Source of the DNA: Todiramphus chloris collaris
Lineage: Eukaryota > Chordata > Aves > Coraciiformes > Alcedinidae
Direction of reading: 5' to 3'
Assembly (NCBI GenBank): GCA_025345505.1
Contig: JANVCC010000270.1
Coordinates: 372,531 to 436,530, forward strand
Length of the DNA stretch: 64,000 nucleotides
Positions within the stretch are counted from its first letter, which is position 1; each line of letters begins with the position of its first letter. This document shows positions 10,742 to 24,300 of the stretch, piece by piece. The notes beneath the pieces were generated by a model. The model worked only from the letters and a program-made list of their open reading frames with translations. It was not told the DNA's origin and made no database searches. A program made the translations under genes and the position numbers.

Positions 10742-11695
10742 GGGGAATATGAATGTGAATTTCAAGCCTTTGTCATACCTGACTACTTGGACATTATCAC
10801 AGGGGGTTTGAAGCAGTGATGTTGTGAAGGTTTGTGTGAAGAAGACAGGCCAGGCTTCAATCCTCTCCCTGGCAGTGAGGGAAAAGAAATCCTGTCTTTG
10901 GCCAGAAAGCTTCTTGTAAGATTATTTAAAGAGGTAGACAAGTGAGATGCACCAGGGTTATCTCCATATTCTGATGAATGCCAGTGCATCATGTCTTTAC
11001 GAGATGCTCGGTTCTGTCCATCTACTCGGCATGTTCAGGTTGTCATCCTGTCACATCTTAGGTGGGCAGCATCCTTTTCTGTGGGCTTGGAGAATGTCAG
11101 GTGCAGAATTGCATACATCCACTCAGAATGTTTCTGGGAAGATTATTTCCCTCTGTTGCTTCTTTCAGCATATCAGTCATGTCTTTGTGGGCTCCTTTTC
11201 CTCTATCACATCAGCCCTGAGTTACTTGTCTTCACTTCACAGGCCTTTCATGTCTTGTGTTCACCCTATCTGTCATCTCTCCTTCACTATCAGCTGGTGA
11301 CTCCTGCCTGTAACAGGCTCCTGATGCCCACATTCAGCACCCACTTCTTACATGTTCAGCCAGGCACCTGTCTCTCTCTCCCCTGCTGCTAGTCAAGCTG
11401 GGGAGGAGCCCCTCTAAACACTCACACAGCTATTTCACCACTGCTGTGCCTCAAATCTCAGCCTGTGATGCTAGCAGGAATCTTCACAATGCTTAGACAG
11501 ATGATCAGGGGAGGCAAAAAGCAAAGGTGTATGGTAGGAACCCTTTGATCAAGTAAAGTCATACTGCCATGAGCTGTTCCAGTCCTGGACCTGACCCAAA
11601 AATTTTCAAATCACACTGTGTGTCTGAATGTTAGAGAGGAAACAGAATTCCACCATCCTGCTCCCGTAGTTACGGCCGCGTTGTAGCTACCCGTG
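10742..11695. other. Gene-free stretch, possibly an unrecognised old repeat
   Basis: An even-composition stretch with two overlapping + strand open frames (10947-11300 and 10991-11392, up to 133 codons) whose translations match nothing I know. The texture, with few homopolymers and a balanced base content, is unlike the AT-rich neighbours and could mark an old dispersed element or an exon of a non-coding RNA, but I can name no motif to support either. Confidence 0.35.
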
Positions 11696-11725
11696 GCGTG
11701 TATGTGTACACACAGACATACACGC
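11696..11725. repeat. Perfect 10-bp inverted repeat, 10-bp spacer
   Basis: GCGTGTATGT at 11696-11705 is exactly complementary to ACATACACGC at 11716-11725. The element lies in a TG/CA-type alternating stretch, so it could extrude as a cruciform or adopt Z-DNA. No gene boundary is near it. Confidence 0.7.
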
Positions 11726-14610
11726 ACGTGCTTAAGCTTTCCTGAAAGAGTGTGTCTTCTGGTGGGAACCCTCTGTGCCACGCTCCTGGATGGAGTGAGC
11801 TTTTCCAGAAGCGCTGCTGACCTCTGTACCCAGGTTTCTATCAGAAAGATGCTGACATAACCTTTAACTGTGGAGCCACATCAGCTTTGTTATATTACTT
11901 TTTCCTAGCCCGCATCCTTGCTCTGGGAACAGTGGTGGCATTGTCTGCTGCTAATTGTGTTAAGGGGTCGGGGAGAGTTGGCACTGATGTCGGAAGGGAG
12001 AAAAAATTGTAAATTCAAAATTCACCTTAACGTGAGTCATACAAACTCAGGGGATTTTGAAGTGAATGGCTTTAGTTTGGGCCTGTGTACATGGTACTCT
12101 GTTATTACAGATCTATCAGATGTAGTAAATCTATTCTGAGTATTTTAAACCACCTTACCTTTATAAACCTGGTGGATCTAATCACCTTTTCTACATGCTG
12201 GTTTTCCTCAGTAATTTATGTAAGGAGAAACCAAAGGCTCACGCAGCGTTTCCAGCTCTCGTGATTTTAGCGGGGGGTCTTGCAATAGGTAGTGTTTCCT
12301 TAAATCCCCAGCTCCTGGGACTAGTTGGTTACCTCAAGATCTCAGCTCTTTTGCTTTGCAGCCCTTGAAATTTTCAAGAAAAGACTGAAAATCAAATGCT
12401 AAAAGATCAAAGGTAACAATCAAAAAACTAATCCAGAAACTGCAGTTCTGAATGTTTTGATGGCTATTGCAGGGGCCTTTTAGGGGCTTGTAGTGGCAAT
12501 ACTTTGAATAGAATCAATTTGAATAAACTTCTTGTACCAAAGGTTGCCACCGTCACTCCAGTTACTAATGCGACCATCTAGAGGTGTGCAAAGCAAAGTC
12601 CTAGAGTTACTTGTTTCTGATTTTTACTTTTGGATACAGATACGAATCCTGCTTTGGGAATTACCTTTTCTAGGTTGTCCCAACATAAAACCCCTGAGCT
12701 GGACCGTTCCCACTGGGAGCCAAACTTCAGTTTTTGTTAACTTCTTACAAAAACATTAGAGGGTCATCTATAACTTTTTTATAGTAGTGAAAGAAGACCG
12801 GAAAGGTTTTTAATATGCTCTTCTAAGCATTATGGGGAGCCCCGGGTGTTCTGCTGCAGATAAAGCTGTGTGGTGGCTGACACTGTCACTAGCCTTGCAG
12901 CCTGTTCTGCACATGGGCACCCCATCTGAAAGACAGGGAATATCTCGCCTAAAGGCTCCTGGTGAGCAGCCTGGTACTAATGTTTTCTTTCCAGAGGTGC
13001 TAATTTTCAGAGATAAAGACCTGATTGCTCCCAGCGAGAAATGCAAAGGACCTTGCAAAAGCCATTAAGTGTGGGAAATGAACAAAGATGGGAAGCAAAT
13101 GGCTGAATATATGAGTTTCAGTCAATTAACTTTTTAACAAACAAAACCTTTTGTAGTTCCCCACTGTTCCAGCTGTTCCGTGTTTGGTGTCAAGCTAAGT
13201 GTTACTTAATTTTGTCCCAAGGAGAACAGGAGGGACTTTGTACATTTTGCAGCAGTTATCCTTTTCATGGCTGATTGGCCTTTCCTTCCCTATCAGCATA
13301 AGAAGCTCATTGCCCCAGCCCAGCACGCGGGAAGTGTGAGTTAAACCGGGCGTCTAAGGGAGGGACTTCACTGCGCGGTGACGTCTCATCGAGGTGCCAC
13401 CTCAGCCAGGCAGTGCAGAAGAGAGCACCCGCAAAGCCGTGGTGTGACCTGTAAGCACAGCCCGGTAGGCACCGTGGTTTCCTTCCGCGGTGCAGTGCTG
13501 GGGTATGGTCTTCTCTTTGCTCAGCACTGTCCATCTCCGGAGACTGCCAGAGTCCAGAGCAAGAGCTGCAGGGGCTTCTGGCTCATTTCCCCTTAGAGCT
13601 GCTCCCAGGGTGACCAGAAAGGTCTGTTGTCCCTTTGGGATAGGAAGACAGGTAGTTAGAAGTAGCCTTTAATGTGTCACCTGGTCAGGTTTCCAAGGAC
13701 CAAAGGAAGTCCTGCTAAGCAAAGGTTTATGTCTTCCACGTGCTTCGCAGTCGCTGCACTTTCTGCCTGCACCGCGCGGTTTTGGTGTGTTCTGAAATCT
13801 TGTGTAACTCAATCGCAGGGCGAGATGATTCTCACGGACATCAGCAGGCAGCTACTGAAAAGGTTCGCCATTGGAAAAGTGCTTCTTTTTGTTCTTGCTT
13901 AGTAAATGCATTAATCATAATTCAGCAGGGAAACAAAACGCCGGTCTGCTACAGTAAACCATCTGCCCTTTCTTTCTTTTGTTCAAAGACATAAAATTGA
14001 AGTTCATTTAAAATTTTCCATAAGTGTTTCTCTGCTTTCTTTTCCAGCTTTCTCTAATTTGTACAAAGGACACTTTGATTGATTGAAACCCCCAGTAAAT
14101 CTTTAAGTCCTTAACCACTTACTGCTTGGTTGATATAGCATTTGCTGTTGTTTATAGTCTGCTATCCATGGGATTGGTTTTCGGTATAATAAAGCACTAA
14201 AAATCTCATAGAGTTGGATCAACTTGGGTGTTCTGCGGTTAGCGTGGTGGTGGTTATGCCTAATTCCCACAGCAGAGAGGGGGAATTAGGGGGAGCATCA
14301 TAAAGAACAAAAGTTAGTGGGTTGCCAGCTGAGTCAAGGCCTCCCTGTGAACAGGTTTGGGTAATGGCAATATTTCTAAAGGGGAGGGTAATGACACTTA
14401 AGTGAGGTTGGTCTTAGTAAGCAGTTGCAGGTCTGGATCCAATAATGTATCATTTACTGCGTCTGGAATAGATCGCTTGAATAAATTAAGTGAACTCTTA
14501 CCCTGCTGTGAGCGTTCTTGCTGTGTGCTCTGTGCTTATTAGCCTCCTAGCCCCTAGTTTGACCCCATTCCTCTCTTAAATTAATGCATCTCCAATTCCC
14601 TAATCTAGCT
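11726..14610. other. Gene-free stretch with a mildly CpG-rich patch
   Basis: No exon recognised. Around 13310-13500 CpGs are more frequent and a one-mismatch CRE octamer TGACGTCT occurs at 13379-13386. Short open frames on both strands there are compositional. The rest is ordinary AT-rich DNA. Confidence 0.45.
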
Positions 14611-14629
14611 TTTTCTTTTTTTTTTTTTT
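14611..14629 (+). repeat. Interrupted T homopolymer
   Basis: T4, one C, then T14 (14616-14629). A simple slippage tract. Confidence 0.8.
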
Positions 14630-17600
14630 AATCTCATGTTTCTTTGTTTCCACCCAACTTGAGGAAATAGCTGAGGAGTTTTCAACTATTTACCCAGAGG
14701 CAAAATTAGCAGGTGCATTCAGGGTTATTGTGAGGCTCATCAGATGTGTGGAGGGCTTGGCTCGGCTCCTGCTCTGATAAACAGAACTGTATTGTAAACT
14801 CATTGAAAGCTGACCAAGATGAAAATATCACTTAACACATAAGTATGATTTTGAAATATTTTTTTATTTATTTTTCTAGGGATAGAAGGGCATTTTACAA
14901 AGGTATTTCACCATATCAGGATCTTGTTATCTGTGGTGAAGACAGAAGACACTAGTGATCCTGATTTGGCAGGGGGAGAAAAAGCATTTTTGAACGTTCT
15001 GAGTCTAGCTGACAATATGACATGCAGGGAGAACACTTAAGCTTTAGAGTGGTTCCTCCTCTATGTGAAATGGAGATCACTTCTAACACAGAAATATCCC
15101 CTACGTACTGGGTTTGACAGGCATTCTCCGTTTGCGGTACAGTTGAAAGCGTGTGAAAGTGCATCGGCTGTCATTTGCCTGATTTGATCTGGAAGAATTC
15201 CGCAAGGTGGAAAGGTTGAGAAGAAAAGCATTATGATATGTGTTATGTCTTCATCCAGGGGTCCCTTACAGGAGACTCTGCCAGTTCCACTTCATGTTCA
15301 AAGGCTTTTCAGGAGGGACAAAGGTTCTAAGTTTCAGCTTCCTCACTGAAAAACTAAACCTCGCCTTTTTCAGAGAACGTCTCCCTCCAAGCTCTTCTGG
15401 TACTAAAGACAAAAGGCCTCGAACAGTTCTTTGTGGAAGGGAGTTTTGCAATCGTTCATGTGTCACCATAAGCGAAGGCAGTTGAGTTTATAAAATGCCA
15501 GGAAGTTCATGACGAGCTGTTTAGTGACCTTGTAATAATCTGTCATTTCAGTCAGATTCGGTGGCATCAGAGCCTTTTAATGGTCATTTAGAAGACTGTA
15601 TTCAATGAGACCGGAAAATAATTACTGCTCTGTTTGGCAGATAAGGCTTTGCAGGAAGATGCAAGAATTCTTTGGGTATTTCCTTATGATGTCTCCGGGA
15701 CAACAGATTTTGCAGTGGGTTATAAAATGTTCAGTATGGAGCAGCAGCATTGATTCTGAAAACTGTTTCCTCTGCCCTCTGCTCATGTTTGTCGACTGGC
15801 TCCTTTTCTGGGGGGCAGAGGGTAGGGCTGCCTCTGCTGTCCGAGCTCTGGAGTCGTTTGCAGCGTGGAGAACAGCACAGGACTGGAACATCAAGGTGGC
15901 AGCAATACCTGTGTGGTGAAAAGCTGAATGGTGGCATCACACCCGGCGCTTGGTGTGCAGCCTTGACCTCCACCCCCGGACTGTGCCCGGCAACCTCTGC
16001 CGAAGAGTGGGGAGATGTCCCCGTGCAGGTTTGCAAAACCAGTCATTAGGAGGCACAGTGTAGAGGGTGTCCCCTGACCTTTTGTAGCGTCGATACACGA
16101 GGTGACTCTGGAGGCTGATCAGGGAGAACACACGTTTCGGTTCCCTTGGCTAATACGCATTGTCAGCAGTGGTGACCATCACGAGACAAACTGTGCTCTG
16201 GAGCAGCTGAGGACACTCTCCTCTTCCTCCTCTCTCTCTCAACATTGATCAGGGCAGTTGTGAAATTATTTCAGTATCTGTGCTTCCCAGTGGGATCCTG
16301 TGGCAGGACAGGCTGGTTTAGCTCGGAGACAAACGGGGCATTTTCTTTGCTCGTGATTTCTCCACTCCTATACGTACATTGACAGGTTTCTAACATTGTT
16401 ATCTTTTCTGGTGCTTCATTTCTTGTAAGGTTTTCACCTTTAAAACTGCCATTGGTTCCTGCTTAAACTGTTCCAGAAATTATCAGAGCATCCTACAGTA
16501 TTCCATTTGAAAGAAGAAAAGAGAAAGGCCACACAAAGAAGGGCTGCCTCTGCTCTGGTTTTGTAGCTCAGGTGATCAGTGAAGAATAGGTTGCGGTTGG
16601 CACCTGCTGAGCTAGTGAAGATCTCCAAGGAGCAGCTGAAGGGAGTCAGGGGTACCTTGGGAAAGCTGGGACAGTGGTTTTCCTTATAGAGCAGGTCAGA
16701 CTGGAGGGGAGAAGGATTAGGTGTGCTCTCAGCTGCCCTGGTTTGTGTAATGCCAGGATGAGAGGCTGCTTCAGTCTCTTAATGTCTTCAGTCCTGTGGT
16801 TTGCACAACGCAACTGTGTTTGCACCAGCTTCACACAGCTTGGTTTGCCTTTAATGGTCTTGCTCTTAATGAAGTTGAAGTAGATCTGTGTGTTTCTCTT
16901 GGCATCCCTGTGTCACTCAAGATGCTGTGTGGGACTGATTGCTTCAGAGTTGGCTTCAGCCTTGAGACAAGTACAAAGAGGTAAGAGCCTCTCAGTTGCC
17001 AATATCCTTAATCTTAGAATGAAGTGCTTTTCAAAGCGCATCTCTGTTGGAGACACTGTACTTGCTTTCAGGCGTTGGATCACCATGAAGTAATTAATTT
17101 AGATGTCAGAAAGGTCAGTCAATATCTCATTGAAATGAACGTGGACTCTCCACGGTTGCAGAGCCATCGCTCTGTGTGTACTCTCCAAACCCAAGCCTTG
17201 CTATAATGTTTACTTTTTGCTCTCAGTCAAGAATTTCTTCCAGCTGTAAAGTAGAAAACATGGTATGGTTTACATTGTTCGAATGCACAGCTATAGAGAG
17301 GGGATTTAGGCACACCATTTGCAGGAATTTATGGACAATTTGATATTTATTTGAGCATTATATTATTTTTTTGTTGTTTATTATTTTAACTTCTCAAAAC
17401 ACTTCTCTTGTATCCTGTAAAATTATTTATGTTACATCTACTTAAGCATGCCCTTACTGTAGAAACGCAGAGCTGGTGAAGTCTGCTTCTGTTACAAGTG
17501 AGGGTAAGGCGAGCCAAAGCAAATCCAAGTTGATAGCGGTTTCTGCTGCCTTTGATGAGGTCCCCGGTTTCTGTGTGCTTTCAGCAGTGGGTCACTTGGA

Positions 17601-20411
17601 TGTTGCCAATGCTCTGCAGGTCACCAGGGTTTTTTTCCCTCAAATTAATGCTTAGGTGTCATGCAGAACAATACTGGGATGGAGACTATTGGCTGAACAG
17701 AGGAGTTATCTCAGAAATTTCTGTGATGTAGCATGCTGAGAGCCTCTGTAATCATGGCAGTTGGAAGTCGTGTGCTCTGGGAGCCATTCTTGTGCTTGGA
17801 GGATCCTTGGGAGGATGCACATTGCCCGTTCCCCCAGCATGGGTGGCTTTTCTGGGGCCACCCACTGCCTCGCCCCGTTTGCTACAGAGAAGCGTCTGGA
17901 GGAGTTTTTGCAACTTGGAGAAGCACTAACTCTGAGAAGCTATTTGTGTTGTTTGAAGTATGGCTACTCCCTGGTACTGTCATCTTCTCACCCATGGGAA
18001 CTTGACCTCATGGAAAAGCTTGTGTGAGCTCGGTGTCATCATTTAAGTATGACAGAGAATTGTTGTTCTTCACCCCGCACTCCACTCTTGTTACTGGAGA
18101 GGAGCCCTGAGCCCGTAATTGGTAACAGGAGTCTTTTTGGTGCTTCTGTAATAAACATTGCACACAACTGTTTGTCCCTCTGATGCATGTCATCCTCTAA
18201 CACAGTGAAGTGCAGTTGGCAGATGCTGACCACACTGCACAGTTCAGCACAAAAGGGTTTTTTGTAGTTTTTTTTTCCTTGTTGAGGAAATTAAACATTC
18301 TCTTTTCGTTGGGAGAGAGAAGATGTATCTGATTTAGCATGACTGGAGTAGTAGTCGTGGGCAGGATGATGGATCTGAGATATACTTGAAGGGATAATTG
18401 TACACAACCAGTAAAGCTGGTAAATATTTAAGGGTCATGGGTTAAATGTCAGAGCCACAGTACTTGAGCTCAACTCCATAAAGTATCAAGAATGACTGGT
18501 AATTAAATCCAGGGTATATTTCACCAAAGGGAAATAAATTTGACAGCTAACAACCAATACTGGATTACCACCTCTCAGAGGTTAGGGATCATGCTAGTAA
18601 TTGTAGGTGGTTTACAGTTGTTAACATAATAGTAATAGGTAGAATGATTGCTTACTCACAGGCATCACAATACCGAGCAAAAGTAAATCTGTGTGCTAGA
18701 GAGAAAGAAGCCCTCTAATCATTACAGTGACTTCATTTTACTTCACTCAGTATTTTACAGTTTAAAATAAACATCCTTAAGCTGTTCCTGCTTGAATCTC
18801 CAAAGTGACTGTAATCATGATATAAGGTCCTCAACTCTTCCCTGAAATTGAATGTAAGGAAAACTCCGAGTTGTCACAGAAAAGTGGCTTTGTAATAGCT
18901 TTTTTCTGAGTTGCTTTAGAAAGCATCATGGATGGGTATGTCTGCATTTACTGATGGTGATAAATTTATTTCTATCCCTGCCCCTGCATCCAAGCAGATT
19001 TTTACCACCAGACAAGCCTCTCCTGAATACTCTCTCCTTGCTTATCTGCTGAAACCTTGCACTTATGGAAAGTTTAAGCCCAAATTTTCAGGATATGCTT
19101 AAAACCATGTTTGCTTGTTAATGTGGCTTTACATAATGGAAAATGACCCACAGTAGCTCTGATGCAGGTTTTAGGAAGGGAAAGTCTCCTGTGTGGTATT
19201 TTAGGTGAACACCTGAACTAAACACCGGGTTCTGCTCAGCAGCACTCGCTGCTCAGTAGTCTCTGTTTGGCTGCAGGGGAGGCTCTTAGCATGAGGTCTG
19301 GCTGGAGGAAAGATGCGCTTGCAAGGTTTGAGGGCAAAGGTGGGAGCATTGTTTAATATTAGAACGGAGCAAAGAGCTTTCAGAACGTTTATTCCAGTGG
19401 GGTGGTAGTCCCCAAAACTGTCTCGCGTCCCATCTTCAAAGCAAGCAGTGTCTGTAGTTATGACCCCATTGTTTTCAGAAGCTTGGAAGTGCTCTACTCC
19501 TGCCTGCTGTCCCATTGACTGCAGTCCGTTTGGCATTCTGCATCACCAAAGGTCTATTGTAATCATGTTCAACTTAAAGGATGATCTGTTTGGGTGGAAA
19601 GGCAAATGCCTTTACTGCATGGACAAAAGAAGTGTAATTTTTCACATGCACACCAAACAGGGCTTAATAATCTTTGGTTTGAGAGGAAGAATGCAAACTA
19701 AGCCAGATGTATGGAATAGTGAGAAGTTGTCATGAATAAAAGCTAACTGAAGGTGTATATATCTGCTGTTGAAAAAATTCCTGCCCTTCTCGAAAAGTCT
19801 ACTTTTAAGTACAGTTCTTGATGCCCATTTGACCAGCAATGGCAGAGGCACAGGGCAGTGACCCCAAAGGCTGGCTGCTGCTCGTCAGGCAGCAGGATGA
19901 GCTGGTCTCTGATAATGTGGCTCCTTCTGGCAGCTCGTGCGGCTTTGCATCACCAGCTCTAACGGGGACTGAGTTAACTGCTGTGGCAGTCACAGCGGAG
20001 ACAAAGCAACTGACTGTCAGCGTGGATAGATTTCAGTAAATCCCTGTATGCTTGCAGGTCTCTCTACAGTTTTTGGCAGAATCCTTCTATTTATGGTAAT
20101 AAAGGGGACACGGTTTGTATTTTCTTGCCTCCTGGAGGTAAAACTTTTTCAGAACAGGAACCTTGAGTCAGGTGTGTAAAATGAGGTGATTTGTAACAAA
20201 CTTGAGCAATTGTACTTATTTGTGTGGAGGGCGGATTTGTTTGTTTTGAGGGTTCTTGGGTGTTTTAACCCTTTCCTGTACCAGCAAGCTTCCTGCTGGG
20301 ACAGAAAGTTTCTTCGGGTTCCTTGGGGAGCAAGAGGGTTTGTGTGAGTGGCCCCCAAGTGACAGCGACCTGTCATTGACATCAGCACTGCTGGTTTTTG
20401 GCTTGCTGCCG
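14630..20411. other. Gene-free stretch
   Basis: Nearly 6 kb with no recognised exon, RNA gene or transposon. Open frames reach about 104 codons (15605-15919, +) but overlap equally long frames on the other strand, the mark of a chance GC patch. An AT-rich segment at 17340-17400 and a T/A-rich one near 18720-18830 are unremarkable by eye. Confidence 0.5.
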
Positions 20412-20470
20412 CCTTCTCTTCCTCCTCCTCCTCCTCACTGTTCCTCTCTCTTCCCCCCCTCGCCCCTCCT
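20412..20470 (+). repeat. Polypyrimidine tract with (TCC)n core
   Basis: Uninterrupted pyrimidine runs occur at 20412-20436, which contains five CCT units, at 20441-20461 and at 20463-20470. The complementary strand encodes a spurious run of glutamates. Such mirror-like homopurine/homopyrimidine DNA can form triplex structures. It could also resemble a splice-acceptor tract, but no convincing exon follows. Confidence 0.7.
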
Positions 20471-23400
20471 GTTTTCTGCTCTGGGGCTGTTGGGCCGTGG
20501 GCAGCCGTAATGTGTGGCACAGCCCTTGGTTTGTCTTTCAGGTCCTCCTGTTTCCTCCTCGTGAGGCCCAGAGGTTTCCAGAGCCTGCAGTCGTTTCAGG
20601 CCTTCCTTTCAGAAAGGCACAAGCCGCTGTGGAGATCCTGTCCAGACCTGTGGGAAAGTGCTGCCCGGCAGTGGCTATTAATACTGTTCCTTTCCCACTC
20701 CTTCTGGAAGGAACTCCCAACAGGAAGGTTTCAGCAGTCTGCACAGCTTTGCGGCGTCACTTTAACTCTTTGGCTCCTACATCATTAAGCTGCCTTAACA
20801 AAGCCACCTTGGCTTTTTTGGCCAAATGTTCATTGTCTCTTGAAGTAATTGCTAGCAGAGGTTTACCATTAAAAGTCTTCACAGCAGTGGTTTTCCCCCT
20901 TCTCCCCTGGGAGTTATGAGGTCAGAGATTGCTGATGTCAGCTACAATACTTGGAAATACATCTTGACTGTCACGGAGGTTAATAAAACTGCTCTAAAGG
21001 ATGGTCCCGACTGGTTAGTTTGGCTTGCCAGTCAGTGGCCGTGGGGTGTAGAGGGGTTTGCACCCTTGCCTTCCGGAGAGTGGCTTGCTCTGCTCTCCCT
21101 CAGCCCGACTGCTGAGCTCTGCCGAGGCGCCGCGTGTGCTGCGAGGGAAGAGGAGCTTCTCCTCGCCCTGCGGTCAGCGTGATCTGCACGCATCTGTTTC
21201 GACGCCTGGGACAGACGTCTGCCTCTTCTGGCCTCCTATAGGAGCTATACGTTAGCTCTGCTGTATATTGATCACTGCAGCATCGGGTAAGCTGTTGAAA
21301 AGATGGTTCATTTCAGGTGTGTTTCAAAGAGCCAACTATTCACGATATGGTCACTGAAATATTGTCACTCCGAGTTCTCTCCAGGGGCATTTTTTTACAG
21401 TTTTTGCTGGTTTTCTCCTTTCGGAAACAAACCTAATTGAGTCATTTTCACTTTTGTTTCTAGTTCAATTCTAATCAAGGTCATCCCAGTTTCTGTGGCT
21501 GGGCACCATATGACCACACTTGCACCTTTACATGAAAAGACAGTATTCCATTTCTAAAACTGTAAGTCTGGATTTATCCTTCTTACCCCCTTTTAACATC
21601 TGTGCTTATTTTTCAGACATATTTTAAAGACTTTTGTAGTTCTGTGGAAAAATTGGTTTGTGAATATAACTGTCAGCATAGCTATTGGTAGAATGTCTTT
21701 CAACAACACATTCCCAGTGGCTGTTGCATAAACAGCAAAAAGTAATAAGTGTAATAATAGCACTTTATTTGCACATTCCTGCCATGTTTTAATTTAGACC
21801 GAGCTAGCCCCTTTTTATACCGTAACGGACGGTGTGGGATGGTAGCAGTGTCGCAGGGCGGCTGTGATTAGAGTACCCCCAGAACATCACTCAGCCGTAC
21901 TGTGCTTTCTGTAACCCTGGTGGAGTTTTTGTTGCTCCGCTCTGCAACAGTCCTTTCCCTTAAACCTCACAAGAAAAACAGGAGCTCAGCCTGAAACCAG
22001 GTACCTAGAAGGCACAACTTGCTGCTTCTCTTTTTATTTAAAAAAAAAAACCACAAAAAACAAAAGGCGCACATACATGTTCTTTGTGGAAAACTGAATT
22101 ATGTAAGAACATAAATGCTGCTTTAGAGGAAATGTAACAGATGAAGTATAAAGAGTTTTACTTCCTGTATTTTGATTTTTAACCTTTCCCAAAGTCTCTC
22201 CATTGTGGAGTTAAAACAAAGTCTTATCAGTGAGTGCCATGTAGCAGCAGCTGGATAGCATTAGAGCCCTCTGCATGGGCTATTCTTCTTCATTACCTTT
22301 CTCGTGACAGCTCTTGCTTTGCACAGAAAATGTTACTTTGTGTTGGAGATTTATGTAATTCAGGTGTCTTCCATTCTGAACCAAAGCATGGCTGCCGTGG
22401 AAATGAGGGGTTTACAAGTGGAGTCGATAGAAATTTATGGGGGAAAAAAAAGATTTAATTTACAAAGTTCAGTGAAAAAACATGAGTTTATAGAAGGACT
22501 TTAATGACTCCTCTTCTCCTGGCCCCCCGCTTCAAATCATCCTGCTTCCCATTGTTTCATGGCAGTGAAAGAAGAGCATTATAGTTTGGTTCGGAGGGCA
22601 TTTGATGGCAAATCTGTTTCTGTGTATGTTAAAACTAAATCATCTGATGGGTGCATCCCTGTTAGGGCAAAACCAGCAGATGCTCTTGTTCGCTACCTGG
22701 TAAACTGATGTGGTTAATCTCCAACTCCTAGTATTTATTTTACATTTCTCTAATTTATTTAAATAGTAATTTAAATTTGGAGCCAGCAGGGTGGTCTGCT
22801 ACTGGTACAGCACTCAGCCCCAGAGGAATCAAATGACATCTGGGACTTCTTCCACTCACCCTGCCCAAGGGAGCTTGGGGGGGTGCTGGGGAAGTGTTGC
22901 TGTGGGACAGCACAGTCTCAGGTGACAATTTCCAATGACTAGCTTTGTTCGGGACTTTTCTGATTAAACATTTTTATCACAGAAAAAAATGTTCTGTTTA
23001 AAGGGAATGTTTGCAGGAACACACCAATTCCAGTGGGCAACAAGAAAAAGAAAGGTTCGTGTTGTCATTACCTCAAGCAGCACTGCCAGCTTTAGACCAA
23101 TGACCTGCGAGTTCGATCTCACTTCACAGCAGTACATTTTACCATAGTGCTGATAGTCTAAAATGGATGTTTACAGATCTCCTCCATAGGAACCATTCTG
23201 CCAGCAATGACTTGACCCTCATCTCCTATATGCCACCTGAACCTTCTGGTCTGTAGAGCTGCATGCTCTTCAGTCCAAAAATAGGAGAACACTTATACAA
23301 AAGTGTCCCAACCCCAACCAAAAAGATGCATGGGGACAACCTAAGAATCACTGCTAAGAAGGACACGTCTGAATGGCTAAGTTCCAAGCCCCTGATGTGT

Positions 23401-24281
23401 TTTTAGTGGACTAAGAATTAAGAGATGGGTAAGGGCTCCCTACACATGATGTTTCTGTGCTAGATGTCTCGGGGCCACTCTTTTGTTTTGCCTTCCTTGT
23501 CTCAACTTCAAGAGGCCTGGGTTCATACTGGTGTAAACCAGCAAAGTTTTAGCATTGCAGAAAGGTTGTGAGGGACAAGAGAGTGCTTTCTCCCCCAGAT
23601 CTGCCAGTTACCCCCCCAGGTGCTTTGAGAGCACACTGTCTCATCCCTAGTGCTCCAAGCGAGACCTTTCTGCAGCGCGTAGCGGTGCGGACGTTAGTCA
23701 GAGAGGCTGAGAACAGCAGTGATATCTTAGGGGGAAAACCTTCCCTGGAAATTAACTACTTTATACTCCCCTCTGTTTCCACGCAAGTACTGATGTTTGG
23801 TGATGAAGGGACCAGCGCGGGAAGCCTACGGTTGCTGTTTCTCCTGTGAGTGTGTGTTTAGGCTGGTTTCCTAAGGAAACAAGGCTTAGGCAATCACACT
23901 GAGTTTCTGTGCCGTCCTCTTCCCGGGGGGATTTGAACCTGCTAGACAATTTCAAATGAGAGTCTCACAGGTAATTAATTTTCTTTAAGTTTGGAAATCA
24001 GTGGCTGGGGGAGAGGAACCAAAATGAATGCCTTGCTGAGGGAATGGGGAGCAGAGCTTTGCTGCTGCCCACTCGGTTTAACGGGAGGACGGCAACGCGT
24101 ACGCTCTTGCCTGGGAGTTGCTGCGGGGAACAAGAAGAGCAGGAGCTGTTGGAGGAGGCAAGGAGCAGCTGAGGTGGGGAAGGACATTAAAAAATATAAA
24201 TCTGTGAGAATACAGACATCGTTAATTCTGTTGCTGACAGGAGAAACTGTTGTAAGAGTGGACTTCACAGGGAATGCTGCT
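20471..24281. other. Gene-free stretch
   Basis: Contains a 173-codon + frame at 20398-20919 whose start overlaps the polypyrimidine tract and whose product is leucine/proline-rich without domain signature; I judge it chance. An A/C-rich run occurs at 22040-22070. The stretch 22780-23560 has an even texture suggesting an old dispersed repeat, but I can match it to none. Confidence 0.4.
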
Positions 24282-24300
24282 AGAACTTCACGGAAGTTCT
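24282..24300. repeat. Perfect 8-bp inverted repeat, 3-bp loop
   Basis: AGAACTTC (24282-24289), loop ACG, GAAGTTCT (24293-24300). The GAA/TTC arrangement recalls heat-shock or steroid-receptor half sites, but the spacing fits neither consensus. It may be a chance hairpin. Confidence 0.6.

Noticed and set aside
20679..20700. TAATACTGTTC, similar to the start of miR-200b
   Set aside because: The match ends after the seed and no hairpin partner is visible.
22780..22800. CCAGCAGGGTGG as a possible CTCF site
   Set aside because: Two mismatches in the invariant part of the core motif; too weak to call.
23100..23140. GAGTTCGATCTC resembling a tRNA T-arm
   Set aside because: No A-box, anticodon stem or acceptor stem at the right distance upstream; not a tRNA or a recognisable tRNA-derived SINE.
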